A stretch of DNA of 43,365 bases from JAIPEI01 sp041685835 (GCA_041685835.1 JAWLEX010000012.1:1-43365), one strand, 5' to 3'. Counted from the first letter of the stretch, positions 16,456-26,126 are shown. Numbers and translations are program-made. The notes: generated by a model not told the origin, from the sequence alone.

Positions 16456-17664
16456 TCACACACCCCTGACAGGCCTTTCGATTGTTCCCAGGAATTCCTC
16501 GAGCCCGGTCACCGGGGCCCGGCATGACCGGTTCCGGCAGACGTAGGCTGTTGCCTTATCATCCACTGTCTCGTGGCTTCGAACGAACGGGGCAATGTCG
16601 TCGATTTCCCGATCACCCGGGCCCGCGGGTCGAAACAGTGTAACAGTGTCAGGCAGGAATCGGCACCCAAGGACCCGGAGCATGGCCCGGGTTCCCTCCC
16701 CGTTTCGATCCCCCACGATGACCACCTCCTGCGTCGGCCCCACGGTGAAATCCAGGGCGCAAAGCAGGAATGTGAAGGCCGATGGAAACCGCTCCACAGC
16801 GCCTCCCAGGGCGCGAAGCACCCCGTCGGCGACCTTTTCGAGATCGTCCCTTCCCGTAAGCCTTGCCAGTCTGAAAAGGCGGAGAGCGGCCACGCTGTTT
16901 CCCGACGGAACAGCCGTATCCTGGATCTCCTTCCTGCGGACAATCAGGTCTTCCGTTTCTCTTGCCGCAAAAAAGAACCCCCCTTCTTCAGTATCCTCGA
17001 ATCGGGCCCTCATGGCGCCGGCCAGTTCCAGGGCCCGGCGCAGGTGTGCCTCCTCAAGAGTCGCCTCGTAGAGCTCGATCAACCACCAAATCATGAACGC
17101 ATAATCGTCCAGGTGTCCGCCAATGCCTGCATGGCCGTCCCGGAAACGGTGCAGCAGTCGACCGCCCTCTCCGGAAAGGCGCTGCTCCAGAAACGCCGTT
17201 GCCCCGCGGGCGGCTTCGGCATAACGTGGTTCTTCAAAGGCCCGGGCCCCCCTGGCCAGCGCGGCGATCATCAGGCCGTTCCAGTCCGTAAGGACCTTAT
17301 CGTCCCTCAATGGATGGATACGACCCTCCCGGATGGAGAAAAGCGCCGTGCGGGCCTTCTCGAGGCGGGCCTTGGCGTCAGGCTCCTCCAGGATCGGAAT
17401 TCCACCGTCGGCCTTCAGGTGAAGGATGTTTTTCCCTGTATTCCGGCCGGTTGCCTCATCCCTGAAGTTTCCTGCGGCCGATACGCCGAAGGCCCTGATC
17501 ACCAGATCGGCCTCGCTCCTTGGGAGAGCGTCCCGAATTTCCTGCTCCGTCCAGACGTAGAACCGCCCCTCTTCCCCTTCGCTGTCCGCGTCCTCGGCCG
17601 CGCAAAACCCGCCTTCAGGGGCGGACATGTCGCGAATAACGTAATTGAAGACCTCCTCCGCGGC
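16456..17664 (-). pseudogene. YyaL/SPATA20-family protein, N-terminal thioredoxin domain missing
   Basis: The C-terminal (alpha/alpha)6-barrel region of this DUF255/thioredoxin family is intact: EGGFCAAEDADSEGEEGRFYVW, DDKVLTDWNGLMIAALA, GGHLDDYAF and VPSGNS are all family hallmarks. Family members are usually about 670-700 residues with an N-terminal thioredoxin-like domain. Here homology begins only at about AAEEVFNYVIRDM (17664) and an in-frame TGA lies at 17698-17700. The missing 280 or so residues are not found in the 230 bp before cls. An ATG at 17628 would give a 390-residue product, and a GGAGGTG lies further upstream but with no usable start. I read it as a 5'-truncated relic, or as a misassembly. 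Confidence 0.75.
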
Positions 17665-17898
17665 TGAAGGGCATGGAATTTTAAAATCACCTCCTGTTCA
17701 TCTGAGCACCTTCTCCCAACATAAGCACCCCCGGGCCATAGGCAACGAAAAAAGGGTTGATTGCCCTTGAAGCAAGGCTGCAATCCCATGAGATATTGAG
17801 GGATAAAAACCCAAAACCCACAGGCAACAGATGCCGCCTCTATTCACCCTCACCTTCACCGACACAGACACTGACACATTCATCCTCAAATTCAGGCC

Positions 17899-19341
17899 CT
17901 AAAGGTACGGCGAGAACAGCCAGGCCAGGGAGTCCCGGATCTTGACATGGATCGGGCGGCTGTCAAGATCCGCGAGAAAGACCTCTTTGGAGCGGGCCCG
18001 GCAGGCGTCCACGAATCCGGCAAGCCGCAGGGCCAGATCCCGGTCGAAGACCTCCAGCATCAGCTCGAAATTGAGCCGGAGGCTCCTGGGATCCATATTG
18101 GCCGACCCAACCTGGACGTAGAAATCGTCCACTACAAGTATCTTGCTATGCACGAACGGGGCCGGCTGGTAAAAGACCCGGACTCCCCATTGCAGAAGCT
18201 CCCAGAGCATGTTCCTTGTGGCCCAGTGGACATAGGGCAGGTTGTTCTTCTCAGGCAGCAGCACATGGACGTCCACTCCCCTGAGGACCGCGGACTGAAG
18301 GGCCCCGATCATTTCCCTGGACGGGAGGAAATATGGGGTCACGATGAGGACCCGGCGCCGGGCCGCGGATACGGCCCCTGCCAGAATTACGGCCAGCCTG
18401 TCCAGGTCTTCGTCGGGGCCGTCCACAACCACTCTACAGACCGCTTCTCCCGCCGGATCAAGGACCTGCACAGGGGGCGAAAGATCCTCACCGGTCACAA
18501 AGGCCCAGTCATCGACAAAAACCTCCTCGATCTGCCGGACCACCGGTCCGGTGACCCGGAAGTGTGTGTCCTTCACACGCGACGCCCTCTTTAGGTCTGC
18601 GGCCAGGTGCCGGTCACCGATGTTCATTCCACCCACGAACGCCGCCCGCCCGTCGGCCACGAGGATCTTGCGGTGATTTCTCAGGTTGATGTGCAGGGAG
18701 GGGGGGATCAGTGTGGGACTCATGAAACTCGCGACCCGCACCCCCCTCTTTGCAAGCAGCTTTTCACTGCGCGGAAACGAGTAAAGCTCTCCGATCCCGT
18801 CCAGCAGGACTCGCACCTCTACCCCACGGTCTTTCGCCCTTCCCAAGGCGTCGATGAACCTGCGGCCTGTGTTGTTTGACTCCAGGATGTAGGTGGCGAG
18901 GAAAAGGGTGTTTTCCGCTCTCTCGACAGCCGCAAGCATGGCCGGATAAGCCTCTTCCCCATTGTGCAGCACATCGACACGGTTTCCCTTGAGGAGCGGC
19001 CGCCTCGTGACCTTGTCGGAAATCCCGGAAATAGGGAGAAACTCCTTTGGAAGATATGTCTCCGGGTGATATACTAAGGGAATTGCAGGCGGCTCGTGCC
19101 GGAAAGGGAACAGGAAAGGCAGGTGCCTCCTGAGCCGCTTGGCGCGGGTCTGCACCCTGTTTATGCCGAAAAGGAGGTAAAGCAGGGGGCCGACCAGGGG
19201 AAAAACGAGGCTCACGGCGATCCACCCCCAACTTCCCCTGGGATCCCGCTTGAACAGCAGGGCATGTCCGGCGGTACCTGCCACAAGGAGCAAGTGGAGA
19301 ATGCCGAGTGCCCATTTGAGGATGTCGATGATCGATTCCAT
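17899..19341 (-). CDS. cls: Cardiolipin synthase (phospholipase D family)
   Basis: This membrane enzyme makes cardiolipin from phosphatidylglycerol. The 480-residue protein has two N-terminal transmembrane segments (about 5-30 and 38-58). Two HKD motifs of the PLD superfamily follow: NHRKILVADG with GGMNIGD, and VHSKILVVDD with GSANMDPRS. The length is typical of bacterial ClsA/Cls. I start it at MESIIDILKWALG (19341); an ATG at 19410 would add 23 hydrophilic residues ahead of the first helix. The 3' end abuts a non-coding interval of about 230 bp (17665-17898) with no recognisable gene. Confidence 0.94.
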   Translation of the reverse strand: MESIIDILKWALGILHLLLVAGTAGHALLFKRDPRGSWGWIAVSLVFPLVGPLLYLLFGINRVQTRAKRLRRHLPFLFPFRHEPPAIPLVYHPETYLPKEFLPISGISDKVTRRPLLKGNRVDVLHNGEEAYPAMLAAVERAENTLFLATYILESNNTGRRFIDALGRAKDRGVEVRVLLDGIGELYSFPRSEKLLAKRGVRVASFMSPTLIPPSLHINLRNHRKILVADGRAAFVGGMNIGDRHLAADLKRASRVKDTHFRVTGPVVRQIEEVFVDDWAFVTGEDLSPPVQVLDPAGEAVCRVVVDGPDEDLDRLAVILAGAVSAARRRVLIVTPYFLPSREMIGALQSAVLRGVDVHVLLPEKNNLPYVHWATRNMLWELLQWGVRVFYQPAPFVHSKILVVDDFYVQVGSANMDPRSLRLNFELMLEVFDRDLALRLAGFVDACRARSKEVFLADLDSRPIHVKIRDSLAWLFSPYL

Positions 19342-19466
19342 GCCCTGGTCCGCCTCCCTGATGAAACGCCCTCTGGCCTCCGACCCCGTAACCAAAGACG
19401 GACAATTCATCGAGGCGGTCGGATCATGGCGGCGGTCTTCCTTAACTGCGGCGCGATTCTGTAATT

Positions 19467-19644
19467 AGTTTCCATCCAGAAATGGTCTTTTTTGCCAATC
19501 TCGGCGTCAATCTGCGAGGTTGCTTGTGCGGCGTACTTCAGTACGCCTCCGCGCAACCTCTTGATTTCCTTGATCTTGACAAAAAATCCTCATTTCTGAA
19601 TTGGAAACTTGCTGGTGCCCGAAAAGCGTTTCTGGATGGGCACT
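19467..19644. repeat. Dispersed palindromic repeat, family A, long copy
   Basis: The outer arms form an imperfect inverted repeat: AGTTTCCATCCAGAAATGG (from 19467) matches, on the opposite strand, the stretch at 19575-19610 (CATTTCTGAATTGGAAACT). Inside it is a nearly perfect 45-nt hairpin, GAGGTTGC...GCAACCTC (19516-19560), with CGTACT/AGTACG at its tip. The tail 19624-19644 repeats 1256-1276 exactly, and GTGCCC/GGGCAC (19615-19643) bracket it. No ORF of any size is inside. The structure suggests a mobile non-coding palindromic element; it lies between the divergent 5' end of cls and the 3' end of the Crp/Fnr gene. Confidence 0.75.
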
Positions 19645-19651
19645 AATTAAC

Positions 19652-20335
19652 TCAGAGCCCTCCGCCCATTTCCGCCAGCTCCTCCAGTCCCCGGCGATCC
19701 AGGATGCGGATCCTTCGGCCGTCGGACTCGATAAGGCCCTGGCGGGACATGCGGCCGAGGATTCTGGACAGGGTTTCCGGAATGGTCCCCAAAAGACTTG
19801 CAAGCTGAGTCTTGGTCACGTCCAGATCGAGCTCCAGTCCCCCGTTCCGCTCGCGGCTCAGATAAAGTAGATAGGCGGAAAGCCGCCCTGGGACCTCTTT
19901 GAGCGACAGGTCTTCGATCAACGCGGTAAACTTGCGAAGCCTGACGCTCAACAGGGCCAGAAGGTTCATGGCCACCGAGGGATTCTCGCGAATGAGTCCG
20001 GCAAAGGCCTCCCTGGGGAAGAAAAGGACACGCCCGTCTTCCATGGCCTCGGCATTCGCAGGGAAACGTTTTCCCGCGAACAGGGCCACCTCGCCGAAAG
20101 GCTCGCCGGCGCCGAAGATGTGGAGCGTCTGCTCCTTCCCATCCGCCGAGAGCTTGAAAATCTTGACCCTGCCCGACAGGACCAGGTAGAAACCGTCTCC
20201 CGCGTCTCCTTCCATGAAGATGCTCATACCCCGACGGCAGGACCGTTCAGTGGAAATAGCTGCAAGTTGCTCAATTTCCGCTGCGGGCAGGCCTTGGAAA
20301 AGCGGGATGGAGGCTATGTCTTCAGGGCGACTCAT
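19652..20335 (-). CDS. Crp/Fnr-family transcriptional regulator
   Basis: This 227-residue regulator has an N-terminal cyclic-nucleotide-type beta-roll (about 10-120, with GDAGDGFYLVLSGRVKI and GEPFGEVALF), a long dimerisation helix (about 125-150), and a C-terminal winged helix-turn-helix (TKTQLASLLGTIPETLSRILGRM). It lacks the N-terminal cysteine cluster of true Fnr, so direct iron-sulfur oxygen sensing is unlikely; the effector could be haem, a nucleotide or none. I start it at MSRPEDIASIPLF (20335), after AGAGGG; an upstream ATG would overlap the preceding gene. It lies 11 nt after the histidine phosphatase gene and is probably co-transcribed with it. Confidence 0.9.
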   Translation of the reverse strand: MSRPEDIASIPLFQGLPAAEIEQLAAISTERSCRRGMSIFMEGDAGDGFYLVLSGRVKIFKLSADGKEQTLHIFGAGEPFGEVALFAGKRFPANAEAMEDGRVLFFPREAFAGLIRENPSVAMNLLALLSVRLRKFTALIEDLSLKEVPGRLSAYLLYLSRERNGGLELDLDVTKTQLASLLGTIPETLSRILGRMSRQGLIESDGRRIRILDRRGLEELAEMGGGL

Positions 20336-20346
20336 GCAGGCACCCT

Positions 20347-20961
20347 CTAGCCGTTCACCAGTCTCACCAGCGAGGCGTCGGGAAAATAGTCGATAATGTT
20401 GAGGCAACCGTACTCCTGGTGCAGGGCGAATATGCGGGAAAGGTCCAGGCCCAGGGCGTCGGAGAGAATGACGCGATTCACCATGCCATGGGCCACCAGG
20501 AGGAGGTTTTCTCCTTCCCGTTTATCTAAAATCTCACTCATGCAGGAAAGGATGCGGCGGGAAAAAGCCGTGAGGCTCTCACCGCCTCCGGGCATACGGT
20601 ACGCCGCCAAGTTCTTCTCGCGCTCAAGAAGCTCGCCCGGGAACCTCTCCTGCACCTCCCCGAGGGTCAATCCCTCCCATGCGCCGAAGTTCATTTCCCT
20701 GAGCTCAGGCAGCGAGAGGACAGGCACCTCATGATGGCGTCCGATGATTTTCGCCCCAACAAGAGACCTGCGCAAATCGCTCGAAAAGACCGCACTGATC
20801 CTGTTGTGGCGAAGCCTCTCCGCCAGGGCCTCCATCTGGATTCGACCCTCGTCGGTGAGTTCCACGTCGGTGTGGCCGTAGATGGGGAAGCGCTCATAGC
20901 CCTTCACCTGGCCGTGCCTAGCCAAATACAGCCTGTTCCCGGCTTTCATGACTCGTATCAT
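20347..20961 (-). CDS. Histidine phosphatase family protein (phosphoglycerate mutase-like)
   Basis: The RHG motif (YLARHGQ, with the phosphorylated histidine) opens the protein. FSSDLRRS, LREMNFGAWEG and the second catalytic His in VAHGMVNR follow in the expected order. About 204 residues is typical for CobC-like alpha-ribazole phosphatases and broad-specificity phosphatases. The segment FPIYGHTDVELTDEG and FGAWEG resemble CobC, but no cobalamin genes are nearby, so I leave the substrate open. The start is uncertain: Met at 20985, 20961 or 20949 are possible and none has a good ribosome-binding site; I chose 20961. Confidence 0.87.
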   Translation of the reverse strand: MIRVMKAGNRLYLARHGQVKGYERFPIYGHTDVELTDEGRIQMEALAERLRHNRISAVFSSDLRRSLVGAKIIGRHHEVPVLSLPELREMNFGAWEGLTLGEVQERFPGELLEREKNLAAYRMPGGGESLTAFSRRILSCMSEILDKREGENLLLVAHGMVNRVILSDALGLDLSRIFALHQEYGCLNIIDYFPDASLVRLVNG

Positions 20962-21065
20962 AGGCGCGAACGCCTTTTGTGTCAATCCGGCGAAGGCAGT
21001 GGGACGGAGTTTGACCTTTATTTCAAGGGCCGATTGGTGTATAGACGCCGGAAAGGTTCCATGAC

Positions 21066-21335
21066 ATGAACAAGAAAGACTGCTACGGAATACTGGACCG
21101 TGTCTTCCCCATGGAAGAAAACGGTCTCAGACAGACACCGGCTGAGTGCTTCGCCTGTCCGGAACGCACTGAGTGCATGCGGGCGGCCATGAAAACCGAT
21201 GAAGGAATTTGCATGCAGGAGGCCGTGCTGGATCGTTTTGCCGAATCCGGCCTCAGGGGACGCATCAGGCGCTGGTCCCGCAAAAAGGAGCTCGAGCGCA
21301 TGAGCCGGAATCAGAAAAAGGGGGCGTCTCCATGA
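21066..21335 (+). CDS. Small cysteine-containing conserved-type hypothetical protein
   Basis: This 89-residue protein has five cysteines, four of them spaced like a metal-binding site or disulfide group (CFACPERTEC, with C6 and the C of GICMQ). Its tail is Arg/Lys-rich. I do not recognise a named family. Its stop overlaps the next start (ATGA), so it is translationally coupled to the Yip1-domain protein. It reads from a divergent intergenic region shared with the phosphatase gene. Confidence 0.65.
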   Translation: MNKKDCYGILDRVFPMEENGLRQTPAECFACPERTECMRAAMKTDEGICMQEAVLDRFAESGLRGRIRRWSRKKELERMSRNQKKGASP

Positions 21336-22174
21336 AGACCCGGATCTCCTGCCCCCATTGCGGCTTCACCACGGAAATACCCACGAAACGAATCCCTTTA
21401 AAGGCACGTTTCGCGTCCTGTCCCCGCTGCCGTGAGCGTTTTCCGCTCCGGCTGCAAGACCCGCCTTCGGCGCCCCCGCCGGGCACTACCCCTGTTTTGA
21501 CCGGCAGCTCGCCCGACACGGCCCCCGTTGCCCGGGAACCCCTGAAATCCGGCCGAGGTCCTTCCCCCTGGGAGGATCGGGGCCGGATCGGACTGTGGAA
21601 AGGGATCTACCGCAGTTTTTTGGACACCATCCTCTCCCCGGGGGTCTTCTTTCGGACCATGCACACCCATAAAGGGCTGAAGGAACCGCTGGCCGTCGGT
21701 ATCCTCTTCGGGTCCATCGGTTTGATAACAGGTCTCTTCAGAGATTTCGTGCTGTCCGTGTGGGGGTACGGGGGCGGCGTGCAGGTGCTATCATCCGGTG
21801 TGGACTCACCGGGACTCTTGTCCGGAATCATGGCCCTCTCCCCACTCATCGTGTGCATTGGGATCTTCATCATGAGCGGGATCCTTCACCTTTTCCTTCG
21901 AATCTTCCGTGGGGCTTCCCAGGGTTTCGAAGGCACTTTCAGGGTGGTTGCATACGGCCAGGCGACACAGATCTTCGGTGCCGTCCCCATCCTTGGAGGA
22001 CTGATCGGCGGCCTCTGGTACCTGGTGGTCCTGATCGTCGGCATGCGGGAAATCCATGAAACCTCCTACTCCCGGGTGATCCTGGCCTTTCTGACGCCCT
22101 TTCTCCTGACCGGGGCCATGGCGCTTGCCGTCCTGATACCTCTCGTCTTCTCGCTGCTTAACCGGTTGTTATGA
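21332..22174 (+). CDS. Yip1-domain membrane protein with N-terminal zinc ribbon
   Basis: The 280-residue protein starts with a CxxC...CxxC ribbon (CPHCG at 7-11 and CPRCR at 30-34), like the zinc-finger domains (MJ0042 type) of many deltaproteobacterial membrane proteins. A Pro-rich linker (about 40-85) follows, then five hydrophobic segments forming a Yip1-type domain, with the family-like start LDTILSPGVFFRTM. Its function is unknown; family members are integral membrane proteins. The start at 21332 overlaps the preceding gene's stop; the frame is open upstream to 21209, but that stretch is the other gene in another frame. About 250 nt of DNA without an obvious gene follow it (22175-22422). 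Confidence 0.8.
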   Translation: MKTRISCPHCGFTTEIPTKRIPLKARFASCPRCRERFPLRLQDPPSAPPPGTTPVLTGSSPDTAPVAREPLKSGRGPSPWEDRGRIGLWKGIYRSFLDTILSPGVFFRTMHTHKGLKEPLAVGILFGSIGLITGLFRDFVLSVWGYGGGVQVLSSGVDSPGLLSGIMALSPLIVCIGIFIMSGILHLFLRIFRGASQGFEGTFRVVAYGQATQIFGAVPILGGLIGGLWYLVVLIVGMREIHETSYSRVILAFLTPFLLTGAMALAVLIPLVFSLLNRLL

Positions 22175-22422
22175 CGGTGCCTACTGGAATTCAGCTTTGC
22201 CGGCGGCCGCCAAAGCGCCCGCTTTCATTCAGGAAAAACTTGAAGCTTCAAAACGAAGCGCACAACGATCACGAAGGAAGTCAGACACAAAAAAACCCAT
22301 AGTCACCTGGATCTCCCGCCCTTGGGGCCTGAAGAAGCTTGGTCATGGGAAGGCCGGTTTGGTTGTTCGGAGACTCCCCAAGATAACTCTTCCAGGGTGA
22401 TACGAGAAGAAAGCGGTGCCCA

Positions 22423-24603
22423 ATGAACAACCGGCCTGCAACCATCGACTACAAGGGACTCCTGAACCCGTCCCAACTCCAGGCCGTAACCACACTGGAG
22501 GGGCCGGTCCTGGTAATCGCAGGGGCCGGGAGCGGTAAGACACGCACCCTGGTCTACCGGGTCGCCCGCCTTGTGGAGACCGGCAACGATCCTGACGAAA
22601 TCCTCCTTCTCACCTTCACCCGGAAGGCCGCTTCCGAGATGCTCGAACGGGCCGCGGGGCTGGCGGATCCACGTTGCCGGCAAGTCTCCGGCGGCACCTT
22701 TCACTCCCTGGCCCACCGCGTGCTCCGTGTCCACGCCAAGCGGATAGGCTTCGACCCTCAATTCACCATAATGGACCGCGCGGACATGGAGGAGGTGGTC
22801 CAGTCCCTGGTCAAGGACCTCCATGTGGCAAAAGGTTCCATCCGCTTCCCCAAGAGGTCCACGCTCGCCACCATCCTGAGCAAGGCGGTGAATCTTCAGG
22901 TCTCGATCGAAACCCTGGTGGAGGATGAATTCGCCCAGTTCCTCGAATACACCCCCCACCTCATGAAGCTGGGAGATGTTTACAGGAGCTACAAACGGGA
23001 CAATCAGCTCATGGACTATGACGACCTCCTGTTGAACCTGAGAACGCTCCTGGAGGAGCACGATGAGATTCGCCGGCTCCTGGGGGAACAGTACCGCTTC
23101 ATAATGGTGGACGAGTACCAGGACACTAACGGCGTTCAGGCCGAGATCATCCGCTGGCTGGCTGCGGATCACGGCAACATAATGGTGGTGGGAGACGACT
23201 CCCAGTCCATCTATTCCTTTCGCGGCGCCGACTTCAGAAACATGTTCGAGTTCCCCACGCTCTTCCCCGGGACCCGTGTAATCAAGCTCGAAGAAAACTA
23301 CCGATCCACCCAGCCTATTCTCTCCTTCACCAACGCCCTCATGGCCGGGGCCGGCAAAAAATTCACCAAGTGCCTGACCACCCGCCGGACCGGGGGTGAA
23401 CCCCCGCAGGCGGTGGATGCCCGGACCGAGCCTGAACAGGCCGCCTTTGTGAGACGGCTCGTCCAGGAACAACGCGAGCACGGCCGTTCATTGTCGGACA
23501 TCGCCGTCCTCTTCAGGGCCGCCTACCACTCCTTTGAGCTGGAGCTGGAACTCTCCAGACACGACATCCCCTTTGTCAAGTACGGGGGATTCAAGTTCAT
23601 GGAATCCGCCCACATCAAGGACCTCCTGTCCCACCTTCGCGTGGCGGCCAATTCGGAAGACCCGGTCAGCCTGGGGCGGATCCTCCGGCTGGTCAGAAAC
23701 ATCGGACCGGGCCGCAGCCAGGCCATTGTCGAATGGTTGAAGAAAAACGGGCTCGAACCGGCCCGCTTAGGGGAATGGCCGGGGGCCGGAAAGCGGGACA
23801 GCGGACTCAAGACGCTTGCCTCGCTGATCGAAAACCTTTCCAGGCCCCGGCAAAGCCCCAGGAAGGCCGTTGAGGCCGCAATCGCTTACTACGAACCGCT
23901 CCTCCGGGAACGGTTCGACGACTTCCCCAAGCGGCTCCTCGACCTGCAGCAACTCCCCGGCATGGCCTCTCGCTATCAAAGCCTCCGTTCCTTCCTGGAT
24001 GATATGACCCTTGAACCTCCCACCAGCTCAGCGGACCTCGAGAACCGGCCGCCCTCCGACCGCCTGACGCTCTCCACGGTCCACTCGGCCAAGGGCCTGG
24101 AGTGGCCCGTGGTGGTGATCATATGGGTCATGGAAGGCTATTTCCCGTCCCCCCGTGCCTATGCAAACGAGGACGACCTGGAGGAGGAACGAAGGCTTCT
24201 CTACGTGGCTGCCACGCGGGCCAAAGACGAGCTTTACCTCAGCTACCCGGGCATGGAGTCCAGGCCGGTCCGTTACGGCTCCGGGGGCGTTCAAGGATAC
24301 TACCACGGCGGGCTCTCCGGCTTTGTACGAGACCTGCCCGAAGGTGTCTTGAAGCACGGCACAAGCCACCAACCCGCCCTCGGCGGCCGGCCCGAGTCAG
24401 GCCGGAACACCTTGAGAGCCATGGCCGGGTTCGAGGGAAGGGGAAAGGCGGAAGGCCTGCGGCTGGGAGACCGGGTGAGACACCCGGCCTTCGGCCCAGG
24501 CGTTGTCTCCCGGTTCCGGGGAGAAGACAAAGTGGAAGTGCTCTTTAGAAACGCGGGGAGAAAACTTCTACACCTGGAGTACACCACGCTGGAAAAAACG
24601 TAG
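22423..24603 (+). CDS. ATP-dependent DNA helicase, UvrD/PcrA family
   Basis: This superfamily 1A 3'-5' DNA helicase has Walker A GAGSGKT at 34-40, motif Ia LLTFTRKAASEM, motif II VDEYQDT at 229-235, GDDSQSIYSFRGA (motif III), LEENYRST (motif IV), STVHSAKGLEW (motif V) and RRLLYVAATRAKD (motif VI). The C-terminus carries the Tudor-like domain of UvrD/PcrA (DRVRHPAFGPGVVSRFRG). At 726 residues it is of normal length. Whether it is the true UvrD or an extra Rep-like paralogue cannot be judged from one window, so no symbol is given. It heads a plus-strand group with folC and lptD, although about 200 nt separate it from folC. Confidence 0.95.
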   Translation: MNNRPATIDYKGLLNPSQLQAVTTLEGPVLVIAGAGSGKTRTLVYRVARLVETGNDPDEILLLTFTRKAASEMLERAAGLADPRCRQVSGGTFHSLAHRVLRVHAKRIGFDPQFTIMDRADMEEVVQSLVKDLHVAKGSIRFPKRSTLATILSKAVNLQVSIETLVEDEFAQFLEYTPHLMKLGDVYRSYKRDNQLMDYDDLLLNLRTLLEEHDEIRRLLGEQYRFIMVDEYQDTNGVQAEIIRWLAADHGNIMVVGDDSQSIYSFRGADFRNMFEFPTLFPGTRVIKLEENYRSTQPILSFTNALMAGAGKKFTKCLTTRRTGGEPPQAVDARTEPEQAAFVRRLVQEQREHGRSLSDIAVLFRAAYHSFELELELSRHDIPFVKYGGFKFMESAHIKDLLSHLRVAANSEDPVSLGRILRLVRNIGPGRSQAIVEWLKKNGLEPARLGEWPGAGKRDSGLKTLASLIENLSRPRQSPRKAVEAAIAYYEPLLRERFDDFPKRLLDLQQLPGMASRYQSLRSFLDDMTLEPPTSSADLENRPPSDRLTLSTVHSAKGLEWPVVVIIWVMEGYFPSPRAYANEDDLEEERRLLYVAATRAKDELYLSYPGMESRPVRYGSGGVQGYYHGGLSGFVRDLPEGVLKHGTSHQPALGGRPESGRNTLRAMAGFEGRGKAEGLRLGDRVRHPAFGPGVVSRFRGEDKVEVLFRNAGRKLLHLEYTTLEKT

Positions 24604-24809
24604 TAACTGTTTATACCGCGTCTTGCCCACGAACGGACATTACCCGGGGAGCCGGTCTCCTGCATTCTCAAAAGCCCGTGATCCGTGTCGGTGACAGCGG
24701 CGGTACAGGCGTAGGCAAGCAAGGTCCATGATTCGTTTCGGCTTAACGGGCGGCTATCCGCCGTCCCCCCTGAACTGAGAGGCAGGCGCCGACGTTTTGC
24801 TCGCGCGCT

Positions 24810-26120
24810 TTGACGACTGCAATGGACACGAAAGTCACGACCTATCCAGAGGCCCTCAAGGCACTCTACGACCTGCAGAAGTTCGGCATAAAGTTCGGGC
24901 TTTCCAAGACGGCCCGCCTTCTCAAGGCCTTCGGAAACCCTCACCGGCGAAGGCGTTTCATCCACATAGCCGGGACCAACGGGAAAGGCTCGGCGGCCGC
25001 CATGGTGAGTTCGGTCCTCGCCCGGTCGGGCCTGAAGGTCGGCCTGTACACCTCCCCGCACCTGGTCCGGTTCACAGAGCGTTTCCGCATCAACGACCGG
25101 GAGATGGACAGGGAAACTGCGGCCGGCCTGGCTTCGGAGCTTCTCGCCGCTTTCGACCCGCATGACCCCCCCACCTTTTTCGAGGTGGTCACGGCAATGG
25201 CCCTGGTCCACTTCGCCCGGGAAGAAGTGGACGTGGCGATCATGGAGGTGGGCATGGGGGGGCGCCTTGACTCCACCAATGTTATCGATCCCCTTGTTAC
25301 CGTAATCACGAACATCAGCCTGGAGCACCGGCAATATCTGGGAAAGCGCCTCGTGGACATAGCCGGGGAAAAGGGCGGCATTATCAAGCCGGGGGTGGAA
25401 CTGGTCACCGGCGTCACCCAGCCTCCTGTGATTCAACGCATCGCAACAATCTGCCGGGACAAGGGGGCACGCATGATCCGCCTGGGCCGCGATGTTAAGT
25501 ACCGGAACACCACAGGCGGACTTAACTACACGGGCCCTTCGCTCAAACTTCGAGGATTGAGGCTTGGTCTTCCAGGCCGGTTCCAGGGGCGAAACGCGGC
25601 ACTGGCCCTGTCTGTGTTGGAAGTCCTCGAAGGAAAAGGGTTCCGCTTGAGCGAGGATCACATACGGCAAGGACTTGCCCGCGTCAATTGGCCCGGCCGA
25701 ATGCAGCTCATATCGCGCCGGCCGGACCTGGTGGTGGACGGCGGACACAATCCCAGGGCCTTGAGGGCCTTGGCCGACGCCATTCCCCACGCCTTCACCT
25801 TTCGGCGGCTCATCCTGGTAATCGGTGTCATGAAAGACAAGGACATTCCCTCCATGATGAAGGAAATCGTACCCTTGGCCGATTACGTAATTTACACGCG
25901 GCCTGTATACGCCCGTGCGGCCTCCCCTGAGACCCTTCACCGGGCCGCCGCCGCTCTCGGCAAGGCCGGAGAGATCGCCCCTACCCTGTCACAGGCACTT
26001 GACAGAGCAACCCAAATAGCCGATGCTGATGATCTAATTCTTGTGTCGGGATCGCTCTTCACGGCCGGTGAGGCCCTAGCCCTGCTTGATCCCGGCAAAT
26101 TCCGCCCTGACGAGATTTAA
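24810..26120 (+). CDS. folC: Folylpolyglutamate synthase / dihydrofolate synthase
   Basis: FolC adds L-glutamate to dihydropteroate and folates, in one-carbon metabolism. The 436-residue Mur-ligase-type protein has the ATP loop GTNGKGS (55-61), SPHLVRFTERFRI (folate-binding loop), EVGMGGRLDSTN, GEKGGIIKPGV, and the C-terminal DGGHNP and VIGVMKDKD motifs. The start may be TTG at 24810 or ATG at 24822. It ends 6 nt before lptD, so the two are probably co-transcribed. In Gram-positive and proteobacterial genomes folC is more often next to accD; here no accD is present. Confidence 0.94.
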   Translation: MTTAMDTKVTTYPEALKALYDLQKFGIKFGLSKTARLLKAFGNPHRRRRFIHIAGTNGKGSAAAMVSSVLARSGLKVGLYTSPHLVRFTERFRINDREMDRETAAGLASELLAAFDPHDPPTFFEVVTAMALVHFAREEVDVAIMEVGMGGRLDSTNVIDPLVTVITNISLEHRQYLGKRLVDIAGEKGGIIKPGVELVTGVTQPPVIQRIATICRDKGARMIRLGRDVKYRNTTGGLNYTGPSLKLRGLRLGLPGRFQGRNAALALSVLEVLEGKGFRLSEDHIRQGLARVNWPGRMQLISRRPDLVVDGGHNPRALRALADAIPHAFTFRRLILVIGVMKDKDIPSMMKEIVPLADYVIYTRPVYARAASPETLHRAAAALGKAGEIAPTLSQALDRATQIADADDLILVSGSLFTAGEALALLDPGKFRPDEI

Positions 26121-26126
26121 CTGACC

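Noticed and set aside
22197..22400. 67-codon basic ORF between the Yip1 gene and the helicase
   Set aside because: No ribosome-binding site, composition looks non-coding; its start lies just after the Yip1 stop.
22303..23481. 392-codon minus-strand ORF opposite uvrD
   Set aside because: Antisense shadow of helicase motifs; low-complexity Gly/Glu/Val translation.
24300..25940. 546-codon minus-strand ORF across uvrD and folC
   Set aside because: It is antisense to two clear genes and spans their intergenic region; no motif is visible.
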